Positions 44,692-52,986 of a DNA stretch of 64,000 nt are shown piece after piece. Origin of the DNA: Pedobacter sp. MC2016-24 (lineage in GTDB: Bacteria > Bacteroidota > Bacteroidia > Sphingobacteriales > Sphingobacteriaceae). How positions within the stretch are numbered: position 1 is the stretch's first letter; the number at the start of each line of letters is the position of its first letter. The translations under genes and the position numbers were made by a program. The notes under the pieces were generated by a model. It was not told the origin of the DNA. It ran no database searches and saw nothing but the letters and a program-made list of their open reading frames with translations. Location: positions 1-64,000 of the forward strand of contig NZ_JADFBX010000015.1 in NCBI RefSeq assembly GCF_015223055.1. Reading direction: 5' to 3'.

Positions 44692-44719
44692 AAGTATTTC
44701 AATTCTAAATTTTTGAGTT

Positions 44720-44875
44720 ATGTATAGTATTATTTTCTTCTTTTTATTGGGCTTAGTATCCCCATCACATTCAGGTAAAACTTCTAAACATGAATGTAAG
44801 AAAACGCCAACCACAATGACGACAATGGATGATGGCCCTGGAGGGGAAGTTGGCGATAACCCGCCTAAACCTTAA
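44720..44875 (+). CDS. Small secreted peptide, 51 residues
   Basis: The ATG at 44720 opens a frame with a clear signal peptide (MYSIIFFFLLGLVSPSHS). A 30-residue mature part follows, KTSKHECKKTPTTMTTMDDG then a Gly/Pro-rich end DNPPKP, stopping at 44873-44875. A strong terminator follows 6 nt later, so it is its own transcription unit. It is too short for most gene finders. The position just upstream of a TPR sensor kinase invites the idea of a signal peptide, but that is inference. Confidence 0.55.
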   Translation: MYSIIFFFLLGLVSPSHSGKTSKHECKKTPTTMTTMDDGPGGEVGDNPPKP

Positions 44876-44880
44876 TATCG

Positions 44881-44915
44881 AAAAATACGGGCATTTTTTT
44901 GCCCGTATTTTTATT
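44881..44915 (+). terminator. Terminator of the small-peptide gene
   Basis: AAAAATACGGGCA pairs perfectly with TGCCCGTATTTTT around a T6 loop, followed by ATTATTTT. The 13-bp stem lies between the peptide gene and the TPR kinase. Confidence 0.8.
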
Positions 44916-44938
44916 ATTTTAGGGAAATATTAAAAATA

Positions 44939-46603
44939 TTGAAAACATATATAACGGCTCTTCTTTTACTATTAAACCTTTCTTGCCATCAGGATAAGAT
45001 TAAAAATCAGGTTTCACAAGAAAACCCATATTACCTCAAGGCTTACGATTTTTTGAGTAAACAAAATACCGACAGCAGTTTCATTTACTTTAATAAAGCT
45101 AAAGAAAAATTTTTAAAGGATGGCGATAGTATTAAGGTTGCCAAATGCCTGATCAATATGGCCATTATCAGTGGTGGCAGGGGGGACTCTTTTGGAAGTC
45201 AGGAAATTTCTCTTTCAGCTGTCAAATATTTGGATCCAACTTTGGAGGAGGAGAGGGAAATATTGTCTTCCAATTATAATAACTTGGGGAAAATGGCCAA
45301 TCGCCTAAAGAATTATGAGCAGGCTGCCCAGTTCTATTTCAAATCAATTGAACTCTCTAACGATTCCGCTTCCAAGAATATTTATCTGAATAATCTTGCT
45401 ATCAATTTAACCGATCAGCTTAAGTATAGTGAGGCGCTTAACTATTTTAAGCAGTTACTCGCTACTAAAAGTATCCAGGAGAACCCGACTACTTTTTCAC
45501 GGATCTTATCTAATACTGCTAAGACTAAATGGCTTCAGGATCCTAATTTTAATCCGGTCCCTGACTTTCTTAAAGCATTACAGATTCGGCAACAGGGAAA
45601 GGATTTTTGGGGACAGAATGCAAGCTTTGCCCACCTCACAGATTTTTACATGAACAAAAGGCCTGATTCTGCATTATTCTATGCACATCAAATGTATCGG
45701 GTTGCGCAGCAGGTTACCAGTGCTGATGATCAGATGTATGCTTTGGAGCGGTTAGTTAAACTAAGTGAACCTAAATTGTCCAAACAGTATTTTGAAACTT
45801 ACAGAAAACTGAAAGATAGTCTGGAAACTGATCGGAATGCCGCCAAGAATCAGTTTGCCATGATTCGGTACGACACGGAAAAAAATAAAGCAGATAATCT
45901 GCTGTTGCAGAAAGATAATGCAAAAAAAGAATTTTTACTGATCGTTACGTTGATCTTAGTCGCAGCGGGCACGTTTCTTCTCCTGCTTTGGTACCGAAAA
46001 AGGAAGCAAAAGATGGAACTACAGGCCGAAAATGCCATTCGTGATAACAAGTTGAAAATCCATAAAAAAGTACATGATGTTGTTGCAAATGGTTTGTACA
46101 GGATGATGTCTGAAATAGAGAACAAGGAAGATATAGATAAGGAAAGAATTTTGGATGATATCGAGGTGCTTTACGAGAAATCCCGCGACATCACTTATGA
46201 AGAGATTCATGCCGCTGAGCCTGATTTTCCGGAAAAAATAAATCGCCTGATGGCATCATTTGGCGCTACGAACAGGAGAATCTCGCTGGTAGGTAATGAG
46301 GAAGTGTTGTGGGATCAGGTGAGTGCAAAAGCAAAACATGAAATCGTACACATCCTGCAGGAATTGATGGTCAATATGAAAAAGCATAGTGGTGCAAGTA
46401 ATGTGGTGCTGAAGTTTGAGCGGATTGGTAATCAGGTGAATATCTATTATACGGATGATGGTGTCGGGATCAAAGGAAAGCCGAATTTTAAAAATGGCTT
46501 GACAAATACGGGAAACCGTATTGGCAGTATTGGTGGGGCCATTACTTTTGATACAAATAACGATAGGGGATTGAGCATTTTCATTTCCTTTACAACTACC
46601 TAA
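44939..46603 (+). CDS. TPR-containing sensor histidine kinase (NarL/DesK type)
   Basis: 554 residues with a TTG start (44939) directly before a convincing export/lipoprotein-like leader (KTYITALLLLLNLSC). TPR repeats at about 30-290 (NYNNLGKMANRLKNYEQAAQ, KNIYLNNLAINLTDQLKYSE) lie in the periplasm. A coiled coil and one membrane helix (about 324-345) follow. A HisKA_3-like IHKKVHDVVANGLYRMM has the phosphoacceptor His near 379. HATPase_c has VHILQELMVNMKKHSGASNV and DDGVGIKG. The cognate regulator begins 6 nt downstream. Confidence 0.83.
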   Translation: MKTYITALLLLLNLSCHQDKIKNQVSQENPYYLKAYDFLSKQNTDSSFIYFNKAKEKFLKDGDSIKVAKCLINMAIISGGRGDSFGSQEISLSAVKYLDPTLEEEREILSSNYNNLGKMANRLKNYEQAAQFYFKSIELSNDSASKNIYLNNLAINLTDQLKYSEALNYFKQLLATKSIQENPTTFSRILSNTAKTKWLQDPNFNPVPDFLKALQIRQQGKDFWGQNASFAHLTDFYMNKRPDSALFYAHQMYRVAQQVTSADDQMYALERLVKLSEPKLSKQYFETYRKLKDSLETDRNAAKNQFAMIRYDTEKNKADNLLLQKDNAKKEFLLIVTLILVAAGTFLLLLWYRKRKQKMELQAENAIRDNKLKIHKKVHDVVANGLYRMMSEIENKEDIDKERILDDIEVLYEKSRDITYEEIHAAEPDFPEKINRLMASFGATNRRISLVGNEEVLWDQVSAKAKHEIVHILQELMVNMKKHSGASNVVLKFERIGNQVNIYYTDDGVGIKGKPNFKNGLTNTGNRIGSIGGAITFDTNNDRGLSIFISFTTT

Positions 46604-46609
46604 AGATAT

Positions 46610-47278
46610 ATGATGTTTGAACGCGTACTAATTGCAGAGGATCAGGAAAGCACCAGTATTTCTGTTCGTAAAACTATAGGGGATTTAAAAATTGTAGATC
46701 CTGATTATGTGTTTTATTGCGATGATGCTTTTGCCCGGATCCAAAAGGCACTTAAAATAGGGCAACCTTATGATTTACTAATCACCGATCTTTCTTTTGA
46801 AGAAGATCATAACATTCAGAAAATTGTTGACGGTGCCGCGCTGATTAGGGCCGCTAAAAATGAACAGCCCGGGCTCAAGGTCTTGGTGTTTTCGGCCGAG
46901 GGTAAGCCCACGGTGATTGATATGCTAATTAAGGATCTCGGTATTGACGGATACGTCCGAAAAGCCCGGCACGATGCTAAAGAACTGAGATCAGCCCTTG
47001 AGGCGATTGCACAAGGAAAAAAGTATTTCCCTGCACAGATGAAAGTCCTTGTGAAGGAAAGAAATACTTATGATTTTACCAGTTACGATACCACCATTAT
47101 CGCTTTGCTTGCCGGCGGTGCAAAGCAAAAAGAGATCCCTGAATATCTTCAACTTAAGGACATCAGGCCTTCAGGTTTGAGTAGCATTGAAAAACGCCTC
47201 AATCTGATTAAAGAAGTGTTGGGCTTTTCTACAAATGAACAGCTTATTGCCTATTGCAAGGATTTTAAAATTATCTAA
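46610..47278 (+). CDS. Response regulator with diverged C-terminal DNA-binding domain
   Basis: The 222-residue protein has a receiver domain (about 1-130) with acidic AEDQES, phosphoacceptor Asp in DLLITDLSF, and KVLVFSAEG, DGYVRKARH. The C-terminal 70 residues (YDTTIIALLAGGAKQKEIPEYL, PSGLSSIEKRLNLIKEVLGF) have the LuxR/NarL helix spacing, but the recognition helix is unusual. A second ATG is at 46613. It is paired with the TPR kinase 6 nt upstream. Repeat copy C starts 17 nt after its stop. Confidence 0.83.
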   Translation: MMFERVLIAEDQESTSISVRKTIGDLKIVDPDYVFYCDDAFARIQKALKIGQPYDLLITDLSFEEDHNIQKIVDGAALIRAAKNEQPGLKVLVFSAEGKPTVIDMLIKDLGIDGYVRKARHDAKELRSALEAIAQGKKYFPAQMKVLVKERNTYDFTSYDTTIIALLAGGAKQKEIPEYLQLKDIRPSGLSSIEKRLNLIKEVLGFSTNEQLIAYCKDFKII

Positions 47279-47295
47279 AACTTTAATTTCCCGCT

Positions 47296-47364
47296 TTACG
47301 GTTTCCCGTAAGAAAAACACTGTTCACCTGCTTATTTTCGAATCATAATCAAGAACCGAACATC
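47296..47364 (+). repeat. Dispersed 69-bp element, copy C
   Basis: The palindrome TTACGGTTTCCCGTAA (47296-47311) and the rest align without gaps to copies A and B, with TATTTTCG at the -7-like place. Unlike the others, no plus-strand gene follows before 48638. The downstream 100 nt end in a hairpin at 47455-47474. Confidence 0.68.
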
Positions 47365-47454
47365 TGGTTACGAAAAAGAACTACGATATCAAATCATTTG
47401 TAAATCACATGCTCTCAATATGTGCATACCATAGGGCTATTCAGTAGTCCTTAA

Positions 47455-47474
47455 TGAGGGCCTTCGGGCCCTCA
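47455..47474. terminator. TTCG-tetraloop hairpin between convergent genes
   Basis: TGAGGGCC-TTCG-GGCCCTCA is a perfect 8-bp stem with a stable tetraloop, 13 nt before the stop of the AraC gene (47488). It has no T-run on either side, so its role as a terminator is uncertain. Confidence 0.45.
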
Positions 47475-47487
47475 GGTATCGATTTGA

Positions 47488-48408
47488 TCATATTGGAATA
47501 TAAAAATCTACCATACATTTTTGTTCAGGATGTGTTCTGTAATCGTTGTGATAGATCTCAAAAGGGGCTCTGTCAGCTTTTTTATAGCCGTTTTCAGCCA
47601 TCCATACAAAAAGCGCATTCCAGGATTTTTCAAACTCAATAATCCCAATTACAAAACTGCCAACAATAAATTTTCCAGCCGGAATGGAAGTCAAACCGAT
47701 ATTTCCCGATACTTTTAAGGGATTAGCCAGCGTGATGCAGGCACTCATCCTAACTTTTTCCGGGTTTGTGGTTTTAAAACTATCGTGGTAAATAGTGACC
47801 ATTTTTGTATCGGGATATTTTAGCAGTTCCAATGGAGTTGCCCATTTAATTAGCGTGTCATAAGCTTTTGTAATTCCTTGAACTCCGATACTAGTTACAT
47901 AAGCCAGTTCTACATGGGTCATGTGTTTGATTTCAATTTTTGCATTCATGCCGATCCAATTTTTAAGGTGATCAATGCTGCAAATGTATTCGTCAAACGC
48001 TACAAGCTCTTGTCCATTCTTGCTTTCAACTTTACTGATCTTGCTAAATCTGCTAATTTTTTGTTTGCGGAACTCAGACGGACTAACGCCGTAATATTTT
48101 TTGAAAGCACGTGTAAGAGAAGAATTGCCATTAAAACCGAATAGCACTGAAAGCTCTGTAATGCTTACTTCAGGTTTACGCATTAATACAGAAGCCGCTT
48201 TTTCAATTCTTTTCCTGGTTATGTAAGCATTTAACGTCTCATGAGTAACAGCTTTAAATATCCTGTGAAAATGGAAGGAGGAAAAACAGGCAACTTTTGA
48301 AATCGTTTCCAGAGACAAATTTGTATCGAGATTTTGATCTATAAATTGCAGTGCCTTATTCACGCTATTCGTATAGTTCACTTGTACTTCTTTATCTAAA
48401 CTTACCAT
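47488..48408 (-). CDS. AraC family regulator with GyrI-like effector domain
   Basis: 306 residues, DNA-binding part first. Two HTH units lie at about 15-112 (LSLETISKVACFSSFHFHRI; ITELSVLFGFNGNSSLTRAF with YYGVSPSEFRKQ). The C-terminal GyrI/AraC-effector-binding domain (about 155-306) has VELAYVTSIGVQGITKAYDT and ends CMVDFYIPI, as in Rob/SoxS-like and BmrR-type ligand-binding domains. It probably responds to a small hydrophobic compound. It stands alone between the response regulator and a small membrane gene. Confidence 0.87.
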   Translation of the reverse strand: MVSLDKEVQVNYTNSVNKALQFIDQNLDTNLSLETISKVACFSSFHFHRIFKAVTHETLNAYITRKRIEKAASVLMRKPEVSITELSVLFGFNGNSSLTRAFKKYYGVSPSEFRKQKISRFSKISKVESKNGQELVAFDEYICSIDHLKNWIGMNAKIEIKHMTHVELAYVTSIGVQGITKAYDTLIKWATPLELLKYPDTKMVTIYHDSFKTTNPEKVRMSACITLANPLKVSGNIGLTSIPAGKFIVGSFVIGIIEFEKSWNALFVWMAENGYKKADRAPFEIYHNDYRTHPEQKCMVDFYIPI

Positions 48409-48637
48409 TGTGATAGAGGTAATTGTTATTGCCCGGTTGCCCGGATTAATTGTAAAATATCCGATAACGCAATTTACAGATTAATTGATGGTGTACCACG
48501 AAAAAAATCGTATGCGGCCTGATCAACTTTACTGCATTGAATAGCTGCATTCACGTAATATATTGCAGCGTTCGCGTAAAACATTTTGGCTAACCACAGT
48601 TTGTCCTTATTTTCAGGAAATTGAATAAATTATTGAT

Positions 48638-48838
48638 ATGAAAACGATAAGGAATAATGATTACCCTGATTTAATAATCGTATCGGCATTATTAGCAATC
48701 GTACCTCCTATAGGAATTTTGTTTATAATTGTCAGTTGGTTTAAAGGCAAGCGTGTAAATACAATTTCAATTCTGGGTGTCTTAATCGGGATCATGTCCA
48801 CCATATATTTCTATTTACAATTAACGAATCGGATATGA
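48638..48838 (+). CDS. Small membrane protein
   Basis: The 66-residue protein has two membrane helices (about 11-33 and 42-61) joined by the basic turn SWFKGKRVNT. The short N-terminal tail MKTIRNNDYPD is polar. A perfect 12-bp terminator follows at 48909. The family is not recognised. Confidence 0.5.
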   Translation: MKTIRNNDYPDLIIVSALLAIVPPIGILFIIVSWFKGKRVNTISILGVLIGIMSTIYFYLQLTNRI

Positions 48839-48908
48839 AAAATTGCAACTTATCCTATGCGGTTAGATTTGTATTAACGATAAGCACATAAAATCCTGGG
48901 TATAAAAT

Positions 48909-48943
48909 AAGTCTCTAAGTCGATCACCTGAACTTAGAGACTT
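48909..48943. terminator. Bidirectional terminator
   Basis: AAGTCTCTAAGT and ACTTAGAGACTT form a perfect 12-bp stem with an 11-nt loop between the convergent small genes at 48638 and 48971. Confidence 0.7.
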
Positions 48944-48970
48944 GTTACTTTAATACGATTTAAAAAAGGC

Positions 48971-49162
48971 TTAATTCAGTCTGTAAAACATGACGATCCG
49001 CATTTCCGTGCTAAAGTAAAGTACATATGCATGTCTGCGCTGACAATCTTCACAGCCACAGTCTTCTGACGGATGATTACATTCGCAATACCTTGAACAA
49101 CCTTCAGGGAACCGATCCTGCATCATGTCGATTTCCCAACCTATTGGACTATATCTTTTCAT
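48971..49162 (-). CDS. Small cysteine-rich protein
   Basis: 63 residues from ATG 49162 (MKRYSPIGWEIDMMQDRFPE). A central Cys cluster, CSRYCECNHPSEDCGCEDCQ, could bind a metal or form disulfides. There is no signal peptide. The start is fixed by a strong Shine-Dalgarno AAAGGAGG (49170-49177, minus strand) 7 nt upstream, rare in this phylum. A longer frame from 49180 would run through that site. The family is not recognised. Confidence 0.55.
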   Translation of the reverse strand: MKRYSPIGWEIDMMQDRFPEGCSRYCECNHPSEDCGCEDCQRRHAYVLYFSTEMRIVMFYRLN

Positions 49163-49414
49163 TTTAGGGCCTCCTTTCAAAATTTAATTGATTTTTAGAA
49201 GTTGATTGACATAAATTTCGGGTGTAAAAGCCGGACTGGAAATATGCTATAGTCAGAAAGGCAAATCTGTTAGGTGAAAGCCTGTTTATGATATTTGAAT
49301 GTTGTAACATGTAAAAATTGCTGTTTAGCAGACGTAGGTATGTATCTGCGGTGAAATGCCCTTTTTTGGCGGTGAATGGCTGTATCCATGTTTAGCCTGA
49401 TGGAAAGTTATCTT

Positions 49415-49422
49415 TAAATTTG
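49415..49422 (+). promoter_or_regulatory. Candidate -7 box (TAAATTTG) for the ABC exporter gene
   Basis: An exact TAnnTTTG match lies 35 nt before the ATG at 49458. No good -33 TTG is visible. Confidence 0.4.
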
Positions 49423-49457
49423 CAGGGTCTATCAAATGATTTCACATCCAACATATT

Positions 49458-51284
49458 ATGGCAAGACAGCAACTAAATAGTGGAAACGCAGCGGGCATCG
49501 AACTGCCGAAAGCAAAACTGAACAAGGAAACTTTGGGCCATGTTGCGCAACTGCTCAGTTACCTGAAACCTTATCGTAGAAAATTCATCGCCGCATTGTT
49601 CTTTCTGTTCCTATCCAGTTTGGTTGGACTCGCTTTTCCATCGTTTGTGGGCGCACTCATCGATACTGCTCAAGGGAAGCGAACGAATGACTATCTGCCA
49701 GGTACCATACCAGGAATATTGTTACTCGCCTTTGTAGTACTTGTGCTGCAGGCAGTGGTGTCATTTTTCCGGATATTATGGTTTGTTAGCGTTGGCGAGC
49801 GGTCACTAGCCGACATCCGGCGGGATACCTACCTTAAACTGATCACCTTGCCCATGAACTTCTTCGCAGGCAGGCGGGTAGGGGAACTCAATAGCAGAAT
49901 TTCGGCTGATCTTTCCCAGGTACAGGATACACTCACCACAACGATAGCTGAGATGATCAGGCAGACGGTCTTGCTGGTCGGTGGTATTATCTTTATGTCC
50001 ATCATTTCGAAAAAACTTGTTTTTGCGCTGCTTGTCGTATTACCTGTGCTAATTGTTGCTGCGGTTTTTTTCGGACGGTTCATCAAGAAGATTTCACGAC
50101 AGGCTCAAGATAAGCTTGCAGAGTCCAATACCATTGTCGACGAAACATTGATGGGCATAGCCAATGTAAAGGCTTTCGTAAACGAACCTTTTGAGGCGGC
50201 ACGTTACAGTCATACCATCCGAGAGGTAGCCAATATTGCGATAAAGGGGGCTAAATTCAGAGGCATGTTCTCGTCCTTTATTGTGCTGTGTCTTTTTGGT
50301 GGCATTTTAGGGGTGATAGGCTACGGTTGTATACTGGTCAGTAAGGGTGAAATTACCTTTGGACAACTCTTACAGTTTTCACTTTACGCCATGTTTTTAG
50401 CCAGCTCCCTTGGAAGTTTCCCTGAGATGTTTGCCAATGTACAGAAAACAGTAGGTGCCAGTGAAAGGGTATTGGAAATCCTGGCCGAACAAGGTGAAGA
50501 TGTATCCATAACTGAAAATATCAATCATGTTGAACAAAAAATACAAGGTAATATTGCCTTTCAACAGGTAGGCTTCTCTTATCCTTCGCGCCCGGAACTT
50601 GAAGTGCTGACTGATGTTTCTTTTGAAGCCAAAGCCGGTGAAAGGCTTGCTATTGTTGGGCCAAGTGGCTCAGGTAAATCAACAACAGCTGCGTTAATCT
50701 TGCAGTTTTATCGTCCACAGCGCGGCGAAATACTTTTTGATGGTAAACCATCCCATCAATATTCGCTTACTGACATCAGAAACCAGGTAGCGATCGTTCC
50801 TCAGGACGTCATGTTGTTTGGAGGCACAATTCTGGAAAATATTTCTTACGGTAAACTTAGCGCCAGTAAAGAAGAAATTATCCAGGCGGCCCAACGGGCA
50901 AACGCCCACCAGTTTATCAGTTCCTTCCCGGAAGGATATGAAACGGTAGTCGGCGAACGTGGTGTAAAACTTTCTGGCGGACAGCGGCAGCGAATTGCGA
51001 TAGCACGGGCATTACTGAAAAATCCATCCATATTGATCCTGGATGAGGCTACATCTTCGCTTGATTCTGAATCGGAACGTTTGGTTCAGGAAGCTTTGGA
51101 AGAGCTCATGAAAGGCCGTACTTCAATAATCATTGCCCACCGCCTATCAACCATCCGTGAGGCCGACCGAATCATTGTGATGGAAAAGGGGAGATTAATT
51201 GAATCGGGAACGCACCGCGAACTGATGGAAAATGAGGAGGGACTTTATCGCTACTTAAGCGGGCTTCAGTTTGAACTGAGCTAA
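49458..51284 (+). CDS. ABC exporter, fused permease and ATPase (MsbA/multidrug type)
   Basis: The 608-residue half-transporter has six membrane helices at about 45-325 and an ATPase domain at about 360-600. Walker A is GPSGSGKSTT, the Q-loop is in NQVAIVPQDVMLFGG, the signature is LSGGQRQRIAIARALL, Walker B is ILILDEATSSLD and the switch His is in IIAHRLSTI. The dimer likely flips lipids or exports drugs across the inner membrane. It appears monocistronic. Confidence 0.93.
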   Translation: MARQQLNSGNAAGIELPKAKLNKETLGHVAQLLSYLKPYRRKFIAALFFLFLSSLVGLAFPSFVGALIDTAQGKRTNDYLPGTIPGILLLAFVVLVLQAVVSFFRILWFVSVGERSLADIRRDTYLKLITLPMNFFAGRRVGELNSRISADLSQVQDTLTTTIAEMIRQTVLLVGGIIFMSIISKKLVFALLVVLPVLIVAAVFFGRFIKKISRQAQDKLAESNTIVDETLMGIANVKAFVNEPFEAARYSHTIREVANIAIKGAKFRGMFSSFIVLCLFGGILGVIGYGCILVSKGEITFGQLLQFSLYAMFLASSLGSFPEMFANVQKTVGASERVLEILAEQGEDVSITENINHVEQKIQGNIAFQQVGFSYPSRPELEVLTDVSFEAKAGERLAIVGPSGSGKSTTAALILQFYRPQRGEILFDGKPSHQYSLTDIRNQVAIVPQDVMLFGGTILENISYGKLSASKEEIIQAAQRANAHQFISSFPEGYETVVGERGVKLSGGQRQRIAIARALLKNPSILILDEATSSLDSESERLVQEALEELMKGRTSIIIAHRLSTIREADRIIVMEKGRLIESGTHRELMENEEGLYRYLSGLQFELS

Positions 51285-51441
51285 GTGGAAGCGATAGCTT
51301 CAAAATGACGACTAAAGATATTCAAGCTGTGGATATTTAGGCAAAACCTTCGGCGGATCTGGTTGTTATGTGTTTAACTAAAGGATTAGATGATGGAAAT
51401 GCAATTGAACCATCCGTACTTTTCCTGCTAAACATATTTTT

Positions 51442-52137
51442 ATGAAACGAATATTGATGATCCTGACTTCCCATCAGCAGATGGAAAATACTGAAAGTAA
51501 AACTGGTGTTTGGCTTGGCGAATTTACTGATCCTTATTATGAATTTATAGATCAGGGTTATCAGGTTACTTTAGCTAGTCCTTTAGGTGGAAAGCCACCT
51601 GTGGACGGAATGAGTGAATTGACTGAAAACATTACTGCTTCAAACCGGAGGTTTAATGATGATGAATTTGCCAAGCAAGCTTTTGCCCGTACACATACCC
51701 TGGTTGGGTTATCTGCCAGCGATTTTGATGCCCTGTTTTTTCCGGGCGGCCATGGCCCGCTCTGGGATTTGGCCATTGATGAATTGAGCGGCAAATTAAT
51801 TTTGGATTTTTTCTACGCAAACAAGCCGGTAGCTGCGGTTTGTCATGGTCCTGCAGCTTTGGTCAAAGCTGCTGAAATGGTGCCGGGTTTATTGTCCGGC
51901 AAAAGGATTACAGGTTTTACCAATGCAGAGGAAACGCTGGTGGGCAGGCCAGGTCACATCCCTTTTAACCTTGAAGATAAACTGATCGCGCTGGGGGCTG
52001 ACTTTAAATCCGCATTAGTGCCTTTTTTCTCCCATGTTGAAATTGATGGACTTTTAATTACCGGGCAGAATCCTTTGTCTGCAGGCCCTGCAGCCCAGGC
52101 CTTGATTGATGTGCTGGAAAATAGAATGGTAGACTGA
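51442..52137 (+). CDS. DJ-1/PfpI family class I glutamine amidotransferase-like protein
   Basis: The 231-residue cytoplasmic protein has the nucleophile elbow VAAVCHGPAALV (Cys about 134) and upstream FPGGHGPLWDL (the Glu/His-bearing PGGHG loop). The length and the first motifs MILTSHQQMENTESKTGVWL match the Hsp31-like glyoxalase III/chaperone branch. It may detoxify methylglyoxal or repair glycation. It is 18 nt from the next lipoprotein gene on the same strand. Confidence 0.87.
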   Translation: MKRILMILTSHQQMENTESKTGVWLGEFTDPYYEFIDQGYQVTLASPLGGKPPVDGMSELTENITASNRRFNDDEFAKQAFARTHTLVGLSASDFDALFFPGGHGPLWDLAIDELSGKLILDFFYANKPVAAVCHGPAALVKAAEMVPGLLSGKRITGFTNAEETLVGRPGHIPFNLEDKLIALGADFKSALVPFFSHVEIDGLLITGQNPLSAGPAAQALIDVLENRMVD

Positions 52138-52155
52138 TCAGGATAAAGATATACG

Positions 52156-52920
52156 ATGAATAACATTAAAATTTACTTGTTTTTAGCATTATTGGTTAGT
52201 TCGTCTTGCCATTCACAGGATCAGAAATTTGTCGACTTAGAAAAAATATCACTTAAATTCAATGTGTCTTCTTTTTTTGAAAATAAGTTGAAAAAGACAG
52301 AGGAAATTCTTGCGACAAAAGTAGAGGGATTAGATAAGAAAAAAGCACTTACCCTTTTAGATAATCCTTTTTTTGCAAAGGATACTTTGGGTTTTTATCC
52401 ATCTGAGGGTAGATTTCCGACAGCATTGTATTTGGAGGCAACCAGCGACTGGATGTCCAGAAACAAAAAACCAACCGAGCTATTTGGTTACAGATATAAA
52501 ACGGTGGCATATAACCCGGAAAAAGACACTTTGGCAATCCTAAATACCGTGGCATTTCCAACAATCAATATGGCGGAAGACAAGAAGGGGAATCTAATGT
52601 ACCTTGATGTAAGTAAGACGGCTAAAAAGCAAAGTGATTTCACGAAAATAAAAGATTATCTGGAAAAAAACTGTAAGAAAGTGAAGGTAGATGATCCTGA
52701 AGAAAATATGTCTTATTGGGAAAATGAGCATTTTTTTTATAAGCTAACCGGAAAAGAAAATAAGGAAGAGGAGATATTGTCTTATGATAACCTGGGAAAT
52801 AAAAAAACCAGATCGATCAGCGTTACAGACATCAATTTAGTCATGTACACCAAGACATATATCGAGAAAATGAAGGAACAAAAAATTTATTCATCAGGAA
52901 ATGTGTTTTGGATGAAGTAA
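52156..52920 (+). CDS. Lipoprotein of unknown function
   Basis: The 254-residue protein has a signal peptide with lipobox LVSSSC followed by HSQ. The mature part has FVDLEKISLKFNVSSFFENK, a repeated strand pattern around FPTINMAEDKKGNLMYLDVS and a lysine-rich end. Its leader is like that of the lipoprotein at 42890. I do not recognise the family. It lies between the PfpI-like gene and the ABC-F gene. Confidence 0.6.
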   Translation: MNNIKIYLFLALLVSSSCHSQDQKFVDLEKISLKFNVSSFFENKLKKTEEILATKVEGLDKKKALTLLDNPFFAKDTLGFYPSEGRFPTALYLEATSDWMSRNKKPTELFGYRYKTVAYNPEKDTLAILNTVAFPTINMAEDKKGNLMYLDVSKTAKKQSDFTKIKDYLEKNCKKVKVDDPEENMSYWENEHFFYKLTGKENKEEEILSYDNLGNKKTRSISVTDINLVMYTKTYIEKMKEQKIYSSGNVFWMK

Positions 52921-52954
52921 GCGTTGACGGTTTCGGTATTTATCTCAAATCCAT

Positions 52955-52962
52955 TATCTTTG
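52955..52962 (+). promoter_or_regulatory. Candidate -7 box (TATCTTTG) for the ABC-F gene
   Basis: An exact consensus match lies 25 nt before the GTG at 52987. It lies inside the longest open frame, which supports the GTG as the true start. Confidence 0.5.
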
Positions 52963-52986
52963 CCGCTCAATTTAATATGTCATTTC

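Noticed and set aside
44611..44814. Minus-strand 67-codon frame across the structured region
   Set aside because: It runs antisense through hairpins and the small secreted peptide, with no family-like sequence.
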